The notes: generated by a model from the sequence alone, not told the origin. Counted from the first letter of the stretch, positions 25,404-39,000 are shown. The stretch: DNA of 64,000 nt from Planococcus citri (GCF_950023065.1 NC_088681.1:30166836-30230835); one strand, 5' to 3'. Numbers and translations are program-made.

Positions 25404-25985
25404 CTTTTAAGATACGTACCAAGTATAACCTATAAATAAGAACTTGAAACAAAATTACTAAATTGTTGAGAGGCCTGGCATGTAAGCAGACGACCTTGAG
25501 GGGGTCAGACAAACGGGTTAACGGCCTTAAGAGGCCAGACAGACGGGTCAATGACCTTGGGAGGATGGACATGCAGGCAGACAGACAACCTTGGGAAGCC
25601 AGACAGACTCGCAGACAACCTCGAGATATCAGACCGGCAGAAAGACAACCATGAGAGGCTAGGCAAGTAGGTCAATGACCCCCAAGAGGTCACGCAGTGG
25701 GGTCAGTGACCTCAATAGGCCAGCCATGCAGACAAACGACCTTGGGAAATTATATTGACGGATTAGGAACCATTGGGAGACAGGACAGCTGAGTCAGTGA
25801 CCTTGAGAGTTCAGACACGCGGGTCAAAAAAGCCAGTCTGCGGGGTCAATGACCTTAGTAGGTTAGACAGTCACTTATAGCTACGCCCTTCGAACAGGTC
25901 AGTGACCTTCAGAGTCCAGTCATGCGGGTCAATGGCCTTAAGATGTTATAGACACGCAAACATACAACCTTGAGAAGCTAGAGGG
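25404..25985. repeat. AGACAGGCAG/GACCTTAAG tandem array, copy B
   Basis: Same family as 17243-17735. The shared 5' flank (GGACTTTTAAGATAC and AAGAACTTGAAACAAAATTAC) is followed by about 500 bp of units with GGGTCAATGACCTTAAGAG and GACAACCTTGAGAAGC. Two dispersed copies with one common left flank indicate a mobile or segmentally duplicated satellite. Confidence 0.85.
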
Positions 25986-27978
25986 CAAAAAATCATTTTT
26001 TTAAATCAAAAATTGTAAATAAACATTGTTTTTTATAGTCTGAAATCTCGATTTTGAAAATTTGAGGTGGTTTTCCCATGAATCCAATAATTAAATATTA
26101 TTGAATAAAAAAAATTAATTTACAAAATTCAATCGAATTGATACTTTTATTATTTTTTTCTTTCAAATTTTAATTTAATATTCTCAACTGGTACAAAATG
26201 TTTTGAACTGGACACATCTAAATTGAGATGGAATTCAAAAATTGAACACCAATCAACATTTTTTTCGATTTTTAGTGAACTTTTGAAAATAAAATTTTTC
26301 CAAAAAAAGTTGGATAGAATTATAATTTTGGCATAAAAAAATTACAAATTGAGAGGATGCACTCCTTTGTTTCGTATTTTTTTAGAAATGCCTTTCCATG
26401 CGATTATTCAATGAGATTTTAATTTTGATATGAGGAAGAATACCTTTTTCGTAATTTTTTTCTAAACAAAAGTTATAATTTCTAACAAACTTATTCCGTG
26501 AACCTCGGTTCGTGATGAGGAGAGGCGGTTATTAATTTTTAATTTCAGTACCTTGATAATCGCGTACTACCTACTGGAGATTTATTCAAGAATAGTTTCT
26601 TTAAAAACGTAAGGGAGGGCATGGGTTTAATTCTTTTTCAGAGAATATTTTTTGACGGGTACTTTTTTTCGCTATTCAAGTTAATATAAACATTTTCTCG
26701 ACATCGTCATCGCGTGAATAACTTGTCAACATGCTAGGAGAAAAGTTGAACCATCCGGAAGAAAATATACATTGACAGCTGCTATACGTGCATAAGTTTT
26801 TCCTAAGACATTTCTGCGTACTAGTATGAAAAAAAAATCGTAATCATATTGACCAATGCGACATTTTGGAAAGCAAACGTCCAAAATTATTTTCTGCTGC
26901 TCAATCTACGTTCAGAAAAAACTTACGGCTGGTATCCCTCGATAATAGACAATTTCATGGGTGACATTTTCAAAATTCTTACCAATATGCCCAAGTCTAG
27001 CTCCTCGCACAAAGTATTTCTTTATACGAGATTTACGTAGGGCGCATCCGCATACGCAGTTTTTAAGGATTTATCAGACCTTTAAGGAAACAAATACTAC
27101 CGGTAACGTAGGTATTATTTTCTTTTTAATGGCGTTTTTATTGTACCATTGTACGTTTACTCGTATTAACCGCACGTACTCGTACCACGAGGAGGAAAAG
27201 ATCAACGAAAACTCGACTCATATTCGTCAAATAAAAAATACCTAAACTTGAAGTGTTTTAAAACTAACAAGTATCGAAGCGCAGGAGGAAAAAAACCTCA
27301 CCTCGACTATAATTCAAAACGACCAACTCGGTATAAAAATACCTAACATACGCCGACGCGACGCTAAACCAACAATAAAAACTTGAAAATACGATAAAAT
27401 ACGTCCCGAGATGAGAGAGCAAACCCCCGAACAAAAAAAAAAGAAAAAAAAGAAAGGGAAAAATCGTTCGGAAAATATAAAAAAATAATACTTACAGTTG
27501 AGGAGGCTATAATATGAACAATATTAATGATATAGGTTTTCCGTATGACATTAACGAATCAGCTCTCGTATGAGTCAAAAAATCACCATCTAAATTGGCA
27601 ACGAGAATATAGGAGTACATCCTCCCTTTGGTTGATATAAAATTGAAAACTTCAAGGGTAGATAGATATTTGAAAAATACTATATAACCAAACAACGATG
27701 GGGGAAAACCCCCATTACAGGGAAGCCATTTAGTTGTCAAAATAGCATACTATATAGGTGTGTTATCCTTGTAGTATATGGCAGTTTGGCGAACGTGGAA
27801 AAAAACTAACCCAGTTTGCGGTAAATCGAAGGGAAGTTCTCAATTGATAGGGTGACACGCAGATATTGTTGTTAATTGAGTCTCTCTCGCTCTCCACATC
27901 ACCCAATGACGGATGTGTTTTAATATTTAAACGAGAAAATTTACGCGTTTCTTGAATGATTTGTAGCTTAGAATAGCA
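25986..27978. other. Non-coding stretch
   Basis: AT-rich, no gene supported. On the - strand an 11-base segment at 27506-27496 lies between an AG acceptor-like TTATAG and a GTAAGTATT donor. This could be a microexon or chance. Confidence 0.4.
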
Positions 27979-27980
27979 TA

Positions 27981-28433
27981 CAGGGTGTCCTATCGAATAA
28001 TTTAGACGTACATCTGGATCAAATTTTGATGATTTAGGTGGTTTTTTTAATTTTTTTTTTAAATTTTGTTGCTGATTTTATGAAAAAAAGAGATCATTTT
28101 TTGGAACAAGAAGCAACCAAGAGTGACTTTCTATGTCAAAATGTAACCATGAGTAATTCTTTCTGAAAATGGCAACGAAATCACTTCAGAAGTAACCACC
28201 AGCCACCACCACTCTTATAGAACCTACATTAATTTTTATTACAGAATATCACATTTTAAACAGGGAAGGAGGATACCACCAATTTTTTTCATAATTTTAA
28301 ATCCAGGAGAGTTTTGGAAGAATCTCTCTTCGGTTTCACAAAATTTCGAAAAAAAGTTGCCACTCAACTCAACTAAAAAAACACTCTCCTGACCATATTT
28401 TTGTGTCCCATATGGCAGGGAAAGGACACCCTG
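27981..28433. mobile_element. Mariner-type MITE (CAGGGTGTCC ends, TA flanks)
   Basis: A 453-bp element begins CAGGGTGTCCT and ends AGGACACCCTG, and both ends are directly flanked by TA. TA target duplication plus CAGGGTGTCC-like ends is typical of Tc1/mariner non-autonomous elements. No transposase frame is present. Confidence 0.8.
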
Positions 28434-28435
28434 TA

Positions 28436-30700
28436 TAAAAATATCCCTCACATTCGCACAACATCCGAGTCAAATCCAGGTCGTATTTAATTTCAAATAT
28501 GACCATTTTATTTCCACCAATAGCACGGACCATTTACACAGTATCGAGGTTTATATGCAATTACACATTATAACAATTCATAATTATCGTCGTAATGCTT
28601 TTAGTAAGTAAAGTACCCATTCAGTATGCGAGTAAACATGCCAAATGAGAAAACGAGCGACGGGTTAATAAAATTAATTTCGATACAACCGACGATTAAT
28701 TGTTACACTGATAGGTCAATTACCGAACATAATTCCGCAAATCCCCTCTCATCTCGCACACCGTGATTTTTTCGCTATTTTTCAAATTGGACGCAATTTA
28801 CAACTTTTTTTTTGCAACTCGAATTCAAAATACCTACGAACGTATATTTTTTTATTATTTTTCTATTCGATTCTCTGTTTTTCTATATCGTTTCACGTGT
28901 AATATGGAAACGACGACGCGAGAATAAAGCTCGTATAAACACATTGATCGACGGTACCCGATAAACAGGGTGAGTGGAAAAAATGTTGCAAACATGTACT
29001 CGACAAATATAACGCCAGGATCAAGTGTTCAGTCATTTTAAAATACGTGACGACGAATTTATGTATAGGATTTTCTATACTACTGTGTTTTTATACCTTG
29101 ATTTTATTCTTTATGTTTTTCTTTCCTTTTTCCTTTTCCTCATCTCGTTTCTTTAGGATACACAAGGCACATTGTTCTTGGCTCGTCTCATCTTTTTCAC
29201 CCTCATCTGCGATCTTTACAAACGCTCGTCGTCGTTCCACTATACTACCTAGTAAGCGTTAACAAATTGATGAATGACTTTTTATACTGTGTTTTTCTTC
29301 GACGTTTTCCAGTAGTACTACGAGTACGAACGAATATCGCGTAGTTTTACAACGACGTGTTTTCTAGCAGAGTATGCACACAGACGAATCTGTTGTTGTG
29401 ATGGCGAAAAGCACGTTTTAACTTCTCATCGAATTAGGAAAGTTGAAAAATTATGAAATTGTTGTACGTAGTAAGCGTTACACGAGGTGTTTTTTTCATC
29501 TCTTTTTTCCTGTTTCGTTTTTCTTATAGTTCGATGTGTTTCCTTTTCAGAGAAAAGAAATACGAAGCATTTGGCCAAGATGAGTGCTTTTTTTTTGAAG
29601 AATTTCTTTGGATAAGGGAATTTCTGCCTATGATCACGGTCCATTGTCATTACTGGTTTTAATTATTTTTCTGTTGGATGATCCGAATAAGAAAAAAATG
29701 TATTTGAACAAAAAAATCTGATGTTCTTGTTATTGAAACGAATGAAAAAATGGAATTAGTACTGGGTCCTCCATTACAACGTTGTCCGTATTTAATGACG
29801 AATTTCATCATTTCCTCATTTTTTGCACTAATAACAAGATAGAGGGGAGTGAAAATATCAAATTGAACGATGTTAACAGTAATTAATATAAATGATTAGA
29901 TACTTTTTACAAGCTGAAAATCTCGAATTTCGAAAAAATCTGAAATCTCCCTCACAAAATTGATTGTTACGATTTTTGAAACGATCTCGTGCTTTTAACA
30001 TAAAATTACTTCCTGACTCTACTTTTTAATAATGAGTAGGTAAATATTTTAAATCTACGAAAATCAGTGTAAATGAAGGGACAGTAAGTAACAGTTGAAA
30101 AAATTTCAAAAATCAATTTCATGTAAATTCATATAAGTAGCTGTTTGAGGAAAGTTGAGCAGCTCTTCAACTTTTATGAGGGATTAAAAAAATCATCAGG
30201 GCAAATCTGTTGTATTTTTCGAACTGCTGGCAACATCTATGTACTAAAAATTGATTGAAAAATTGATGATTACAATTCAGTAATTATAGAATGATGAGTG
30301 ATAGGAGCAATTTCTCAAGAAAAATTAGTGAATATACCTACTACAAAAATTAAAATAGGTACTAATTACTAATACATACTTAATATAAAATACTAATCAA
30401 TCAATCAATCAATCAATCAATGTAATAGGAAACCATTCATTATGAAACACTCTAAAATAAAAATTTATTTTGACTAGTAAAAAGAGAAAAAATATATTGC
30501 ATACAAAACACTATACCAATCATCAAAGCATTAATTATTTAATTATTAAGTTACATAATATCCAATTGATGAGCTCTTTAATTTTTTACAACGATCACTT
30601 CCGTTGATTAGATGATTGAAATTGATATTCAATCCAATAAACGAAGATGCTACGAGCATACCACATGTACATAATCGTTTATTGAATACGCTCAAACGAA
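28436..30700. other. Upstream spacer of the paralogue pair
   Basis: No gene supported. It holds an (AATC)n microsatellite at 30395-30421 and is otherwise AT-rich. The promoter of the first paralogue should lie in the last few hundred bases, but I see no unambiguous TATA or initiator element. Confidence 0.4.
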
Positions 30701-32616
30701 ATGGATTGGAATTCCTCGACGAAGCTTTTCTTCGCCATTTTATTCACTTTTAAAGGTACAGTTTCTAAAATTAATTATCAAACATGTATAAAATACTGAG
30801 AAATCAACTGTCTCCATTAAAGTTGGATGGTACGTTACCTCAAGTTCAAACATCTAGATGAACTTCTTCGATCTCAATAAATCCACAAGTTTCTTTTTCC
30901 AACTTGAAAAACTAAGAACAAATTATTAGCTTGAATTTTGAATCATGTCATTCATGTCTACTCACTCATACTTCACCTATCGCGTCTCACACAAGCTCAC
31001 CATTGAAAAATTAATTCAAATTACGCGTTTGTTTATATAGGGACTGATGCATCATCACCGCCAGATACATCCTCAAGATATGATGTTACGAAAATACTGA
31101 ACGATTCCTTCGCAGGCATCTTTGGAGGAATCGATTTGAATGCAAAAATAAAATCAGCGAAGCTCTCTCGCCAATACGGTAACATGTACTCTTCCACAAA
31201 AACATTAAATGAAAGTGCTCAAAAAATCCGATCAATTGCGGATGAAATTTCCATGGTTTATTATATCTTTCATTACGGCGAGGGTCTATTCATCAACGGA
31301 CCTTACATAACTCATTGGAGTTTATCAAAAAATGAAATGGTAAACCTTTACTCTAAATATCTATATATACCATACCTACATATTATTCATGCCTAAATAA
31401 TGATTATTCGTGCCTGGCAAGATAATTTATCGATAATACATTTCATTACAGCAAATAAACTTCGGAAAATTCCATTTCCACATCAAAGGAACAGTGAAAA
31501 TAACAAAAGCTAATCTCTTCTTACAATGTGATTATGAAAACTTTGTTATTTTATCTGGCGATAATTTCACAATAACCGCAAAAAAACTGCAAGAAAACCA
31601 CCACGACGACGAAAAAATCCAAATCGATGTATTGTTCAACAACAGAAAACTTCTGAATAACGCATTTGAGAAATGTCGTCAAATACCTTACAAGCAACAA
31701 TTAAAATTGACACATACTATGAGTATGGCATTTCCGGCAATAATACGAGATTGCATCATTACTAAGAGTGATTTTGTGCCGTTAATGAATAATACTCTCA
31801 ATCATATAATTCCAAGACTGAAAATTTCTTCAATCCATACAGATTTTGTGGAGAACGAACAACACTACTACTATCACATACCTATTATTTCTTTCGTCCA
31901 CTTTCATTTGAAAAACATCAAAATCGTAGGTATATGGAATTTGGAGCCCTACAAACATCACTATGATCGCTACAGAGATGCAAACACTCCTTTCACCTTA
32001 CTTGTGAAAAACGTAAAAGGAAGCATGATGTTGGATTCCGAATCTGAACATTTTCCGCAATTCAAACTAAAATTTGTTATTGGTGAGCTCTCGATGCTTT
32101 CCGACCAAATTACCAATATACGAGTATTGGCGAAAAATTACAGCATACTTGAGGATACTTCAACACCGTCAACACGAATTACCCCTTGGTTAACGAAATT
32201 TTCCGATTTCATAATGGGAAATATTTTATCGGAGATTGAAACAATGACAATACCATTCATCGAAGGTGAGTCCATTTATACATACCTATTTCCATTTAAA
32301 AAAATAATAATATGTTCGGCGTTCTCTCCAAATTTTTTGTCGAGTGGAAAATGAGTGGATCTAATCGCATCAGATATAATCCGGACATTTCCTCGACTCA
32401 ATTTGATTTGAACAAAAAATCAAATCTGATCAGAATTGCAAAAGAATGTACAATTTTTGTTCTTCTTCTACACGTATAGGCACAGTAAATAGACGAAATT
32501 TACCATCAACGCGTACGATGCTCAAAATGGAAACCATGCTGACACAGCTCTTGGAGAAATCTACGAATAACACAGACAAAGCTCAAGCTCAAACATCCAA
32601 CAAAATCCGAACTTGA
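30701..32616 (+). CDS. Secreted two-domain protein, TULIP/JHBP-like, paralogue 1
   Basis: Four exons: 30701-30755, 31041-31339, 31452-32265 and 32480-32616. All introns are GT-AG (285, 112 and 214 bp, phases 1, 0, 1). The total is 1305 bases, 434 residues. Exon 1 is a signal peptide (MDWNSSTKLFFAILFTF), so the product is probably secreted or lumenal. The N-terminal half (about 25-215) and C-terminal half (about 217-387) each start with an amphipathic stretch (RYDVTKILNDSF; DFVPLMNNTLNHI) and contain a strand pattern (HFHIKGTVKI; HFHLKNIKIVGIW). The C-terminal half resembles mite group-7 allergen/JHBP-type lipid carriers, by pattern only. N-glycosylation motifs include NFT and NYS. Exon structure is supported by exact parallels with the next gene. 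Function is not proven. Confidence 0.8.
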
Positions 32617-32839
32617 GAACTTCATCTTCTGGTAAAATTCATTACAGTATTATAAAAGTGAGTCAAATGTTGTTATTGCTGAACTTGAATAATTTTTGAA
32701 TTTCAGTATCAGAAATCCATTACAATATTTTCAAGAATTAGCAATTCAGGATTCTGCTATCAAACAATTTTGACTCTGAGATCAAATGACTGAAAATTCA
32801 TCGGTGATTACTATAAACAACATTGTTTTAATTTGTGAA

Positions 32840-32845
32840 AATAAA
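32840..32845 (+). terminator. Candidate poly(A) signal of paralogue 1
   Basis: AATAAA lies 224 bp after the stop codon at 32614-32616, in the 519-bp spacer before the next gene. A second AATAAA-like site follows near 32906. Confidence 0.45.
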
Positions 32846-33135
32846 CATTCAATCAAAACGCAACGTGGAAGTCGCTTAATGTTGATGAAAAATAGTTTAC
32901 ATGCAATAAAAATGAGGCAAAAAGTGATAATCATCTCGATAGTTTTTTAAATGTTTAATTTAAACATGTAATTAGTACGTTATATGTATATGAATTAAAA
33001 TGATACACAGACTGAATTATAAATGAGGAAATTCGAAATTGATTTTTGACTCGGCAAATTATAACTTCAAATCATAATTCATCAGAAGTAATCAACAGTT
33101 TGTGAAAGTTTAACGTTTTATTGTACTGTGAAGAC

Positions 33136-35296
33136 ATGTATTTGAATCGTTCAAAAACGCTGTATTCGTTTCTCATTTTATTCTTTCTAAAAGGTACTAA
33201 GAATTTTCAATTATAACACATAAATTTTGTAATGTAGATATTTAAAATTTGATTTGCATAAAATTTTTTTAAAAAAAGTGAATTGGTTTATTAAAATAGG
33301 TACATCATTATTTTTGTGACTCTAAGTTCAATATTATCGAGATAAAACCCCTTTAATTGTCTCTACGAGCCTTTGAATTACCACAAAAATTCAAAAAATC
33401 GAGTGACCTATAGTTGTATAACGTTTTTGATGTTGCGAACATCAAAAATCAAATCAACTTATTTTGGGGATAAAAATCCTGTGTCATGACGTAAGATGTG
33501 TTTACAAATTTTTTATGTCATATTTGATGCGAATCATTTCATCTATGCTCATTGACTGAAAATGAGAAACTGGGGGGGGGGGGGAATAGATAACAATGTA
33601 CAACATAATCGTAAAGTGACTTTTTTCGATGTACAAATAAAAACTCGTTTTTATTTTTCTTACATTTTTTTACTTTCAGGCATACATATACGCATTACCT
33701 AAACGGCCACACCACGGGAAAAATTAATTTCATCTTCGCTTGTTTTAGAAATCGATGCGACGGCTTTGCGGGACCCTTCTCCTAAATACGATATTACAAA
33801 AATAATAAATGAAACAGTTGTCAAACTATTAGGTACAAAAAATAGTGATAATTTGAACGAAAGAATTCTATCATGGATGCATCCCGAGGCAGGAAAATAC
33901 TTCCGTCATCAAATATCAATTAAAAATGATCTGAAAATTCGACCTTTCAACGAAGACTTCTTCTTAGATGGTATGATTTTTCGCTACACTGGATATCCAT
34001 ATTTTTCCAAGGAGAGTAAGGCGAGAATTCGCTGGAATACTTCTAAAGCGGAAATGGTAAACAGATCAAAAGTTTCTACATAGTACATATATGTATTTCC
34101 ATCCATAGCTAAAAGTAGGTATAGGTAGGTACGTATTCAAAAGTACTACCGGTTATCTTCTATGTATTTCAGAGCATCAGCTGGAATAAAATCAGATTTA
34201 TTATCTACGGAAAAGTGAAAGATGAAGCTTGTAGTTTCGTGTGGTGTCGACATTATTATGAGTTCGAAGTAGTCCATGTATACGATAACTTTTCAATAAC
34301 AGCCACCAAATTATCATCAAATCAACTTGACGACAAAAAAATATTCATTGCTGTATCGTACGATCGTGTGGAGAATGAGGAGGTATGTACATAATTATGA
34401 GTCATTACAGTGAATAAAAAGCAATGGTCATGAGAGCACAACAATTGATATTTTCAACATAAGAGTTCTTCTATTTCAGGGTATCAAATTTTCGAAAAAT
34501 TATGAATTATCCTACAAACAAATACTGCAACTCAAATATAAGATTGCATTGGAATCCACGACTTTAATAAGCGATTTTTTCATCAAAAGCGATGATTTTT
34601 ACAATTTTTTTGATAGTATTCTCGTAACTCCAAAGGAACGAATTACGTCAATTCATCCAGATTTCCCCGATAATGAACATAGCTATTATTATAGTATACC
34701 TGATATTCCCATCGTGTACGTGAATTTCAAAAATATTAAAATTATTGGCCTGTGGAGTTTTGAACCGTGCATAGATAACAATACAATTTCCTTACATACG
34801 AAGAATGTTCGAGGAAACATGATTTTGGATGCTGGATTTGAACATTTTCCGCAGTTTGAACTGAAATTCATCATCGATGAACTTTCCATGTTCATTGACC
34901 ACGGAATTAAACGTATACGAGTAATGGCAAGAAATTACAGCATCTCTGAACTAACATCGAAATCATCATCATCACTGTCCTCGTGGCTAAAAGAATTTTC
35001 TGTTCCTATAATGGATCTGATCGAATCAGCTATCGAAACTACAATAATGCCGTCGATGGGATGTAAGTGTAATATGTACCTACCTACTAAAGTACAATAC
35101 TATTAAGCAAGTATACGCGGGTGATTTTTTCACCAAGAAAGTATCGTGAAAAAATTCAGTGATCATTTAGTAATGTTTCATCTCATATTTTTATTTCTTC
35201 GAAATAGATCTGTCACGTTCGTCTCTATCGAAGATACAGATACAGGAAATGGAAACCTCGTTCATACAGCTTTTGAAGAAATCTGCTGATGTCTGA
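33136..35296 (+). CDS. Secreted two-domain protein, TULIP/JHBP-like, paralogue 2
   Basis: Five exons: 33136-33193, 33749-34056, 34173-34382, 34480-35062 and 35208-35296. GT-AG introns of 555, 116, 97 and 145 bp; total 1248 bases, 415 residues. Exon 1 encodes a signal peptide (MYLNRSKTLYSFLILFFL). Residues 29 onward (KYDITKIINETVVKLLG) match the first paralogue (RYDVTKILNDSFAGIFG). The best-conserved part is KNVRGNMILD...EHFPQFELKFIIDELSM; the C-terminus also matches (METSFIQLLKKS against METMLTQLLEKS). The 97-bp intron 34383-34479 has no counterpart in paralogue 1, where the region is continuous exon. N-glycosylation motifs NFS and NYS sit where paralogue 1 has NFT and NYS. Lipid or hydrophobic-ligand binding is inferred from the fold-like pattern only. 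Confidence 0.8.
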
Positions 35297-35979
35297 CGGA
35301 GCCCAGATATGATTTTTAAAGCACCATTGGTACGTATACAAGTTATCCATCCATCCATCTCTTGAATACGTTTCTAAAAATACTTTACAGAACAATTGAA
35401 AAATGACCTTCAGGGGTGGGGGCAGTTTTCGAAATTTTCAAAAATATGACATGTGGTATCAAACCAAAATATTTTCAAACCCCAACACGTTTTAGAACTA
35501 TTTTTACAAAATACGTATAGGTAGGTAGTCAAAATGTAATCACGAAGAGGACGATTTTCTGGATTTTTCTGTATTAGTACTTTCAATTGTTGGAAATCGC
35601 ATAAAGAATCATATGAGTGCGATTCTTTAGGAAAAGGAAACGCCATCTTCAAAAATGCGATTTTTTCCTTCACAATGAGAATTCGATTGGAATCAGAAAA
35701 AGAATCCTATTCTAACCCCTTCCCGTACGATTTTTTTTTGTGGTTCGTTCCATTCTACTTCAAAATAATGCTCTGTTAATTATAACGTATACATAAACTG
35801 TTCGATACTATGTACGAACAGGATAAAAATTCAATTTCTATTTTTATCTCAATCATTACAAAACATGAAACATCCTAAGAAATATTTATACTCAACGTTG
35901 TGTGTACAACATTTATTTACGAATATAAAATACATAATACGAAAAACTTACTCATTTTCAAAAAATTCTTATTCCTAGT

Positions 35980-36030
35980 GCAAAAATTCTGTACTCACCT
36001 AAAACAAACAACAAAAAAACAGATTAGTTG
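35980..36030 (-). promoter_or_regulatory. Recursive-splice-like site (acceptor fused to donor)
   Basis: On the - strand TTTTTTTGTTGTTTGTTTT is followed by AG (36000-35999) and immediately by GTGAGTAC (35998 downwards). It has the same strand, layout and donor hexamer as the site at 20171, 15.8 kb further along in - strand direction. This would be a ratchet point of a very long intron that also contains the two + strand paralogues. Confidence 0.4.
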
Positions 36031-39000
36031 AAGCAAACGGACGTAATCTGATACAAGGAAGTTTTTTTTACACTCAATTAAAATAAAATACTAATAGTAC
36101 GAGTAGGTATATAGAAGTGTTGAAAATTATTATATTTTATTCTTAAAAATCGAAATCATACCTACTTATTTTTCTCTTTACAAATTATTTTTACATAATA
36201 AATTAATTTAGATATGTTTTTTCCGACATGAAAAATTCGGTAGGCTTATAAATCGGTAATCACCTATTTTTGAAGCCAAATCTATACTTAGTTATTTACA
36301 CTTCATTCAAATACGAATTTGAAACTTTTTATCTTAAATAGATTTTTCTGTTTTCGTAGAGGCTTTGACAATCGACGTGAATAAAGAAGGAGACGAAAAA
36401 ATAAAATAACAAAGATCTCACTTAATAAACTCAAGTCTTGTTTCTACCAACATCATTTCTAACATTATTTTCATCAACTACAGAACAAGAAAAAATCGTT
36501 TCAAGCAGCAGATTCATCCATTCACCTACGGATAAAACTCAACCAAAAAGTATTTTCCTTGCACCGCAATCCTCAAGAAATCGAGCAGTGTTTTCTCGGT
36601 ATTCGTTATTTTTATTCATTTGCTTATCAAAGCTTCCAAAATAAAATTATATTCGACTCAAAAAGCATTAAATAAATTACGTAAATGAAAAACTCGATTG
36701 TTTTTCTAATTCGGCTAATTTGAATAATTTCCTACCATAATAAACGTTCTCGTATAATTTGCAATTGTACGTATTTTTCTTGCTTACTTTTATCCTTCTG
36801 CTTTTAGCAGATAAGCCGAGGAAATTTATGCCCAGATTATCGACTGGATTTACATTCTAGTTTAATGAAATGAACCACGAAACTATTCACGTTTTTGGTA
36901 ACTGTTTTAATTCATCTGATGAACATTGAACAGAATTTACTTACACTCCAGATACGAGTAAGTAAATTATAGTTCTTATAAAACACTTTAAAATAGGCAA
37001 TGAACGCATTAAAGTTTGTGTGGATATCTTTTTTGTCGAGGAATTATTGAACTTTCAATGCTTCAAAATTGAGTAGCTACTTTCACAAAGATCGAGTTAG
37101 TTTCAGATTAATTGATTTACTTACAACATTTCTGTACGTAGGTATTTGAGAACAAAAAGTGATCAAGTGATTGGAAAAATGATCTCATATTTTTGAAATT
37201 TTTGCGATTAAATCCCAAAACACTAAAACCAATTTAGCAACAAAAATGAAAAACAAAATCGAAATAATTTTCCCAAATTCAAACACGTGACTACAAAAAA
37301 ATAACATTCTTATAAACTTACACGTCGCAAAGAACAAATCGGCCAACAAACCAGAAAAGACGACAGTGTGTTGAAAAATTGCCCATTTCGCAGCTCGCTT
37401 ACTCGAGGAAAAATTAATTATTCGCTCGATAAAGGAAATTTCAATTCGGAGATTTCCGAAGGAGAAGCAAGCATAGAAACGATTTCGAGTAAGAGCAAAT
37501 TATCGTCGCTAAGGTTGATTTTTTCCGACGTGTATTTCGCCCAAACAGTAATGAGTTTTTCGGTTAATATACGACGGGGTGGTTTTTTTTCTATAAGGGT
37601 AAGTTGGTAATTTTAAAGGGCAGTTTAATAAATGGAAAATAGCGTTTGCTTCGTTTACGCGGATGACGATCGCTGAAGCAGTGTAAGCTTGGTCGATGCT
37701 TCCACTCAGGTGTTACTAATAAGACTGCAGCAGATTGCTAAGATGCTGGCTTTTTGAGTAGGTACCCATAGTACGAGTACAAATCTGTGGATAAACATCA
37801 CCGAATTGAGGAATATTTTTCACGTGTAATTGCGGGTGCAAAAAAGAAGAGATGCCCAGACCCATAAACAATATCATACGAGAGAATCACTGGGGGTTTC
37901 TGGTGGGCCCATCTCCGATCCGATTTGAATGCGAAGGTGATTTACGAAAAGAGCATGGTCTGATTCCTACATACCTACCAATTTAAATTTAAAAATTCAG
38001 TTGTTCAAATTAATTTATGAATTTTTGATAAAATTTTGAAAATTTAAAGAAAGTGATTTTTTTGATTTTTCTTTGCGTCTGAAGGGCCTTCTTTTTTTTT
38101 GAAAATTCCCAAAAACCGCTCAGCTGAGATTTGCCATACTTGAACACTTCAATTTTTGATGGTAGAAAAATTTTAAAAATCCAAACAAAAATTCTGTTGA
38201 TGAAATTGATTTTAATGTCAATATTTCAAATCGAAAAGGCAACCATAAAAACTTTTTTCAAAAAATTTTATCGATAGCAAGGAATTTTTTACGTTTTTGT
38301 CCATTTTAGTGTTCTGTCTTGCAACATCATTATTTACTTCACTACAATACGATCATTTTTTAGCTTTTTTTATGTGGTCAAAAGTTCTCAGTGAATATGA
38401 TTTATCGCAATACGTAAACTAACAAGTAATTCAACAATTCATAAATATAGGTCTTTTTGTTACGTCTAGAGCAAGTTAATCGATCACTTTCCACTTTCCA
38501 ATTCAACAACTTTCTGTTCAAAAATTTTTTCAACGTTTTTTCAATATTGCAAGTGTTTTTTTCATATTCTCAATTGGTTAAACACTTCGTTTTTTTCTTC
38601 TCATCTACATCTATAAGTAATATTAAATTCACCATCCTATAAAAATCATTTTTGGAGATTCCTCAATTCGGCGAAAAAAAATTCTAAACGGTTTTTAATT
38701 TTCTTAATACATTCTCAACATTTCACGCATATCATCCAAACAACCAGAAAAAAGAAAGTAAAAAAAAAACTAAAAGAAAAATACGCATAGAGGTAGGAGT
38801 AAAAGAGATTGCAAAGAGTGAAACGGGAAAGAAAACTTCAAAAAGCACAAAACTTTTCTTCGCTCGTTTCTCAGTATACGCGCGATACGAAGAGTTTTCA
38901 AAAAACTTGGCGCAGCTTCGTAGTGTGCTATTTGTCTTGACTTTCAATTTCGTTGAAGATAAAACGTTTGCCGTAATGTAGAACACAAGCCGCAACTAAA

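Noticed and set aside
37368..37610. 80-codon frame ending near AAGGGTAAGT
   Set aside because: No ATG-linked signal or domain, and the acceptor and donor are not convincingly paired.
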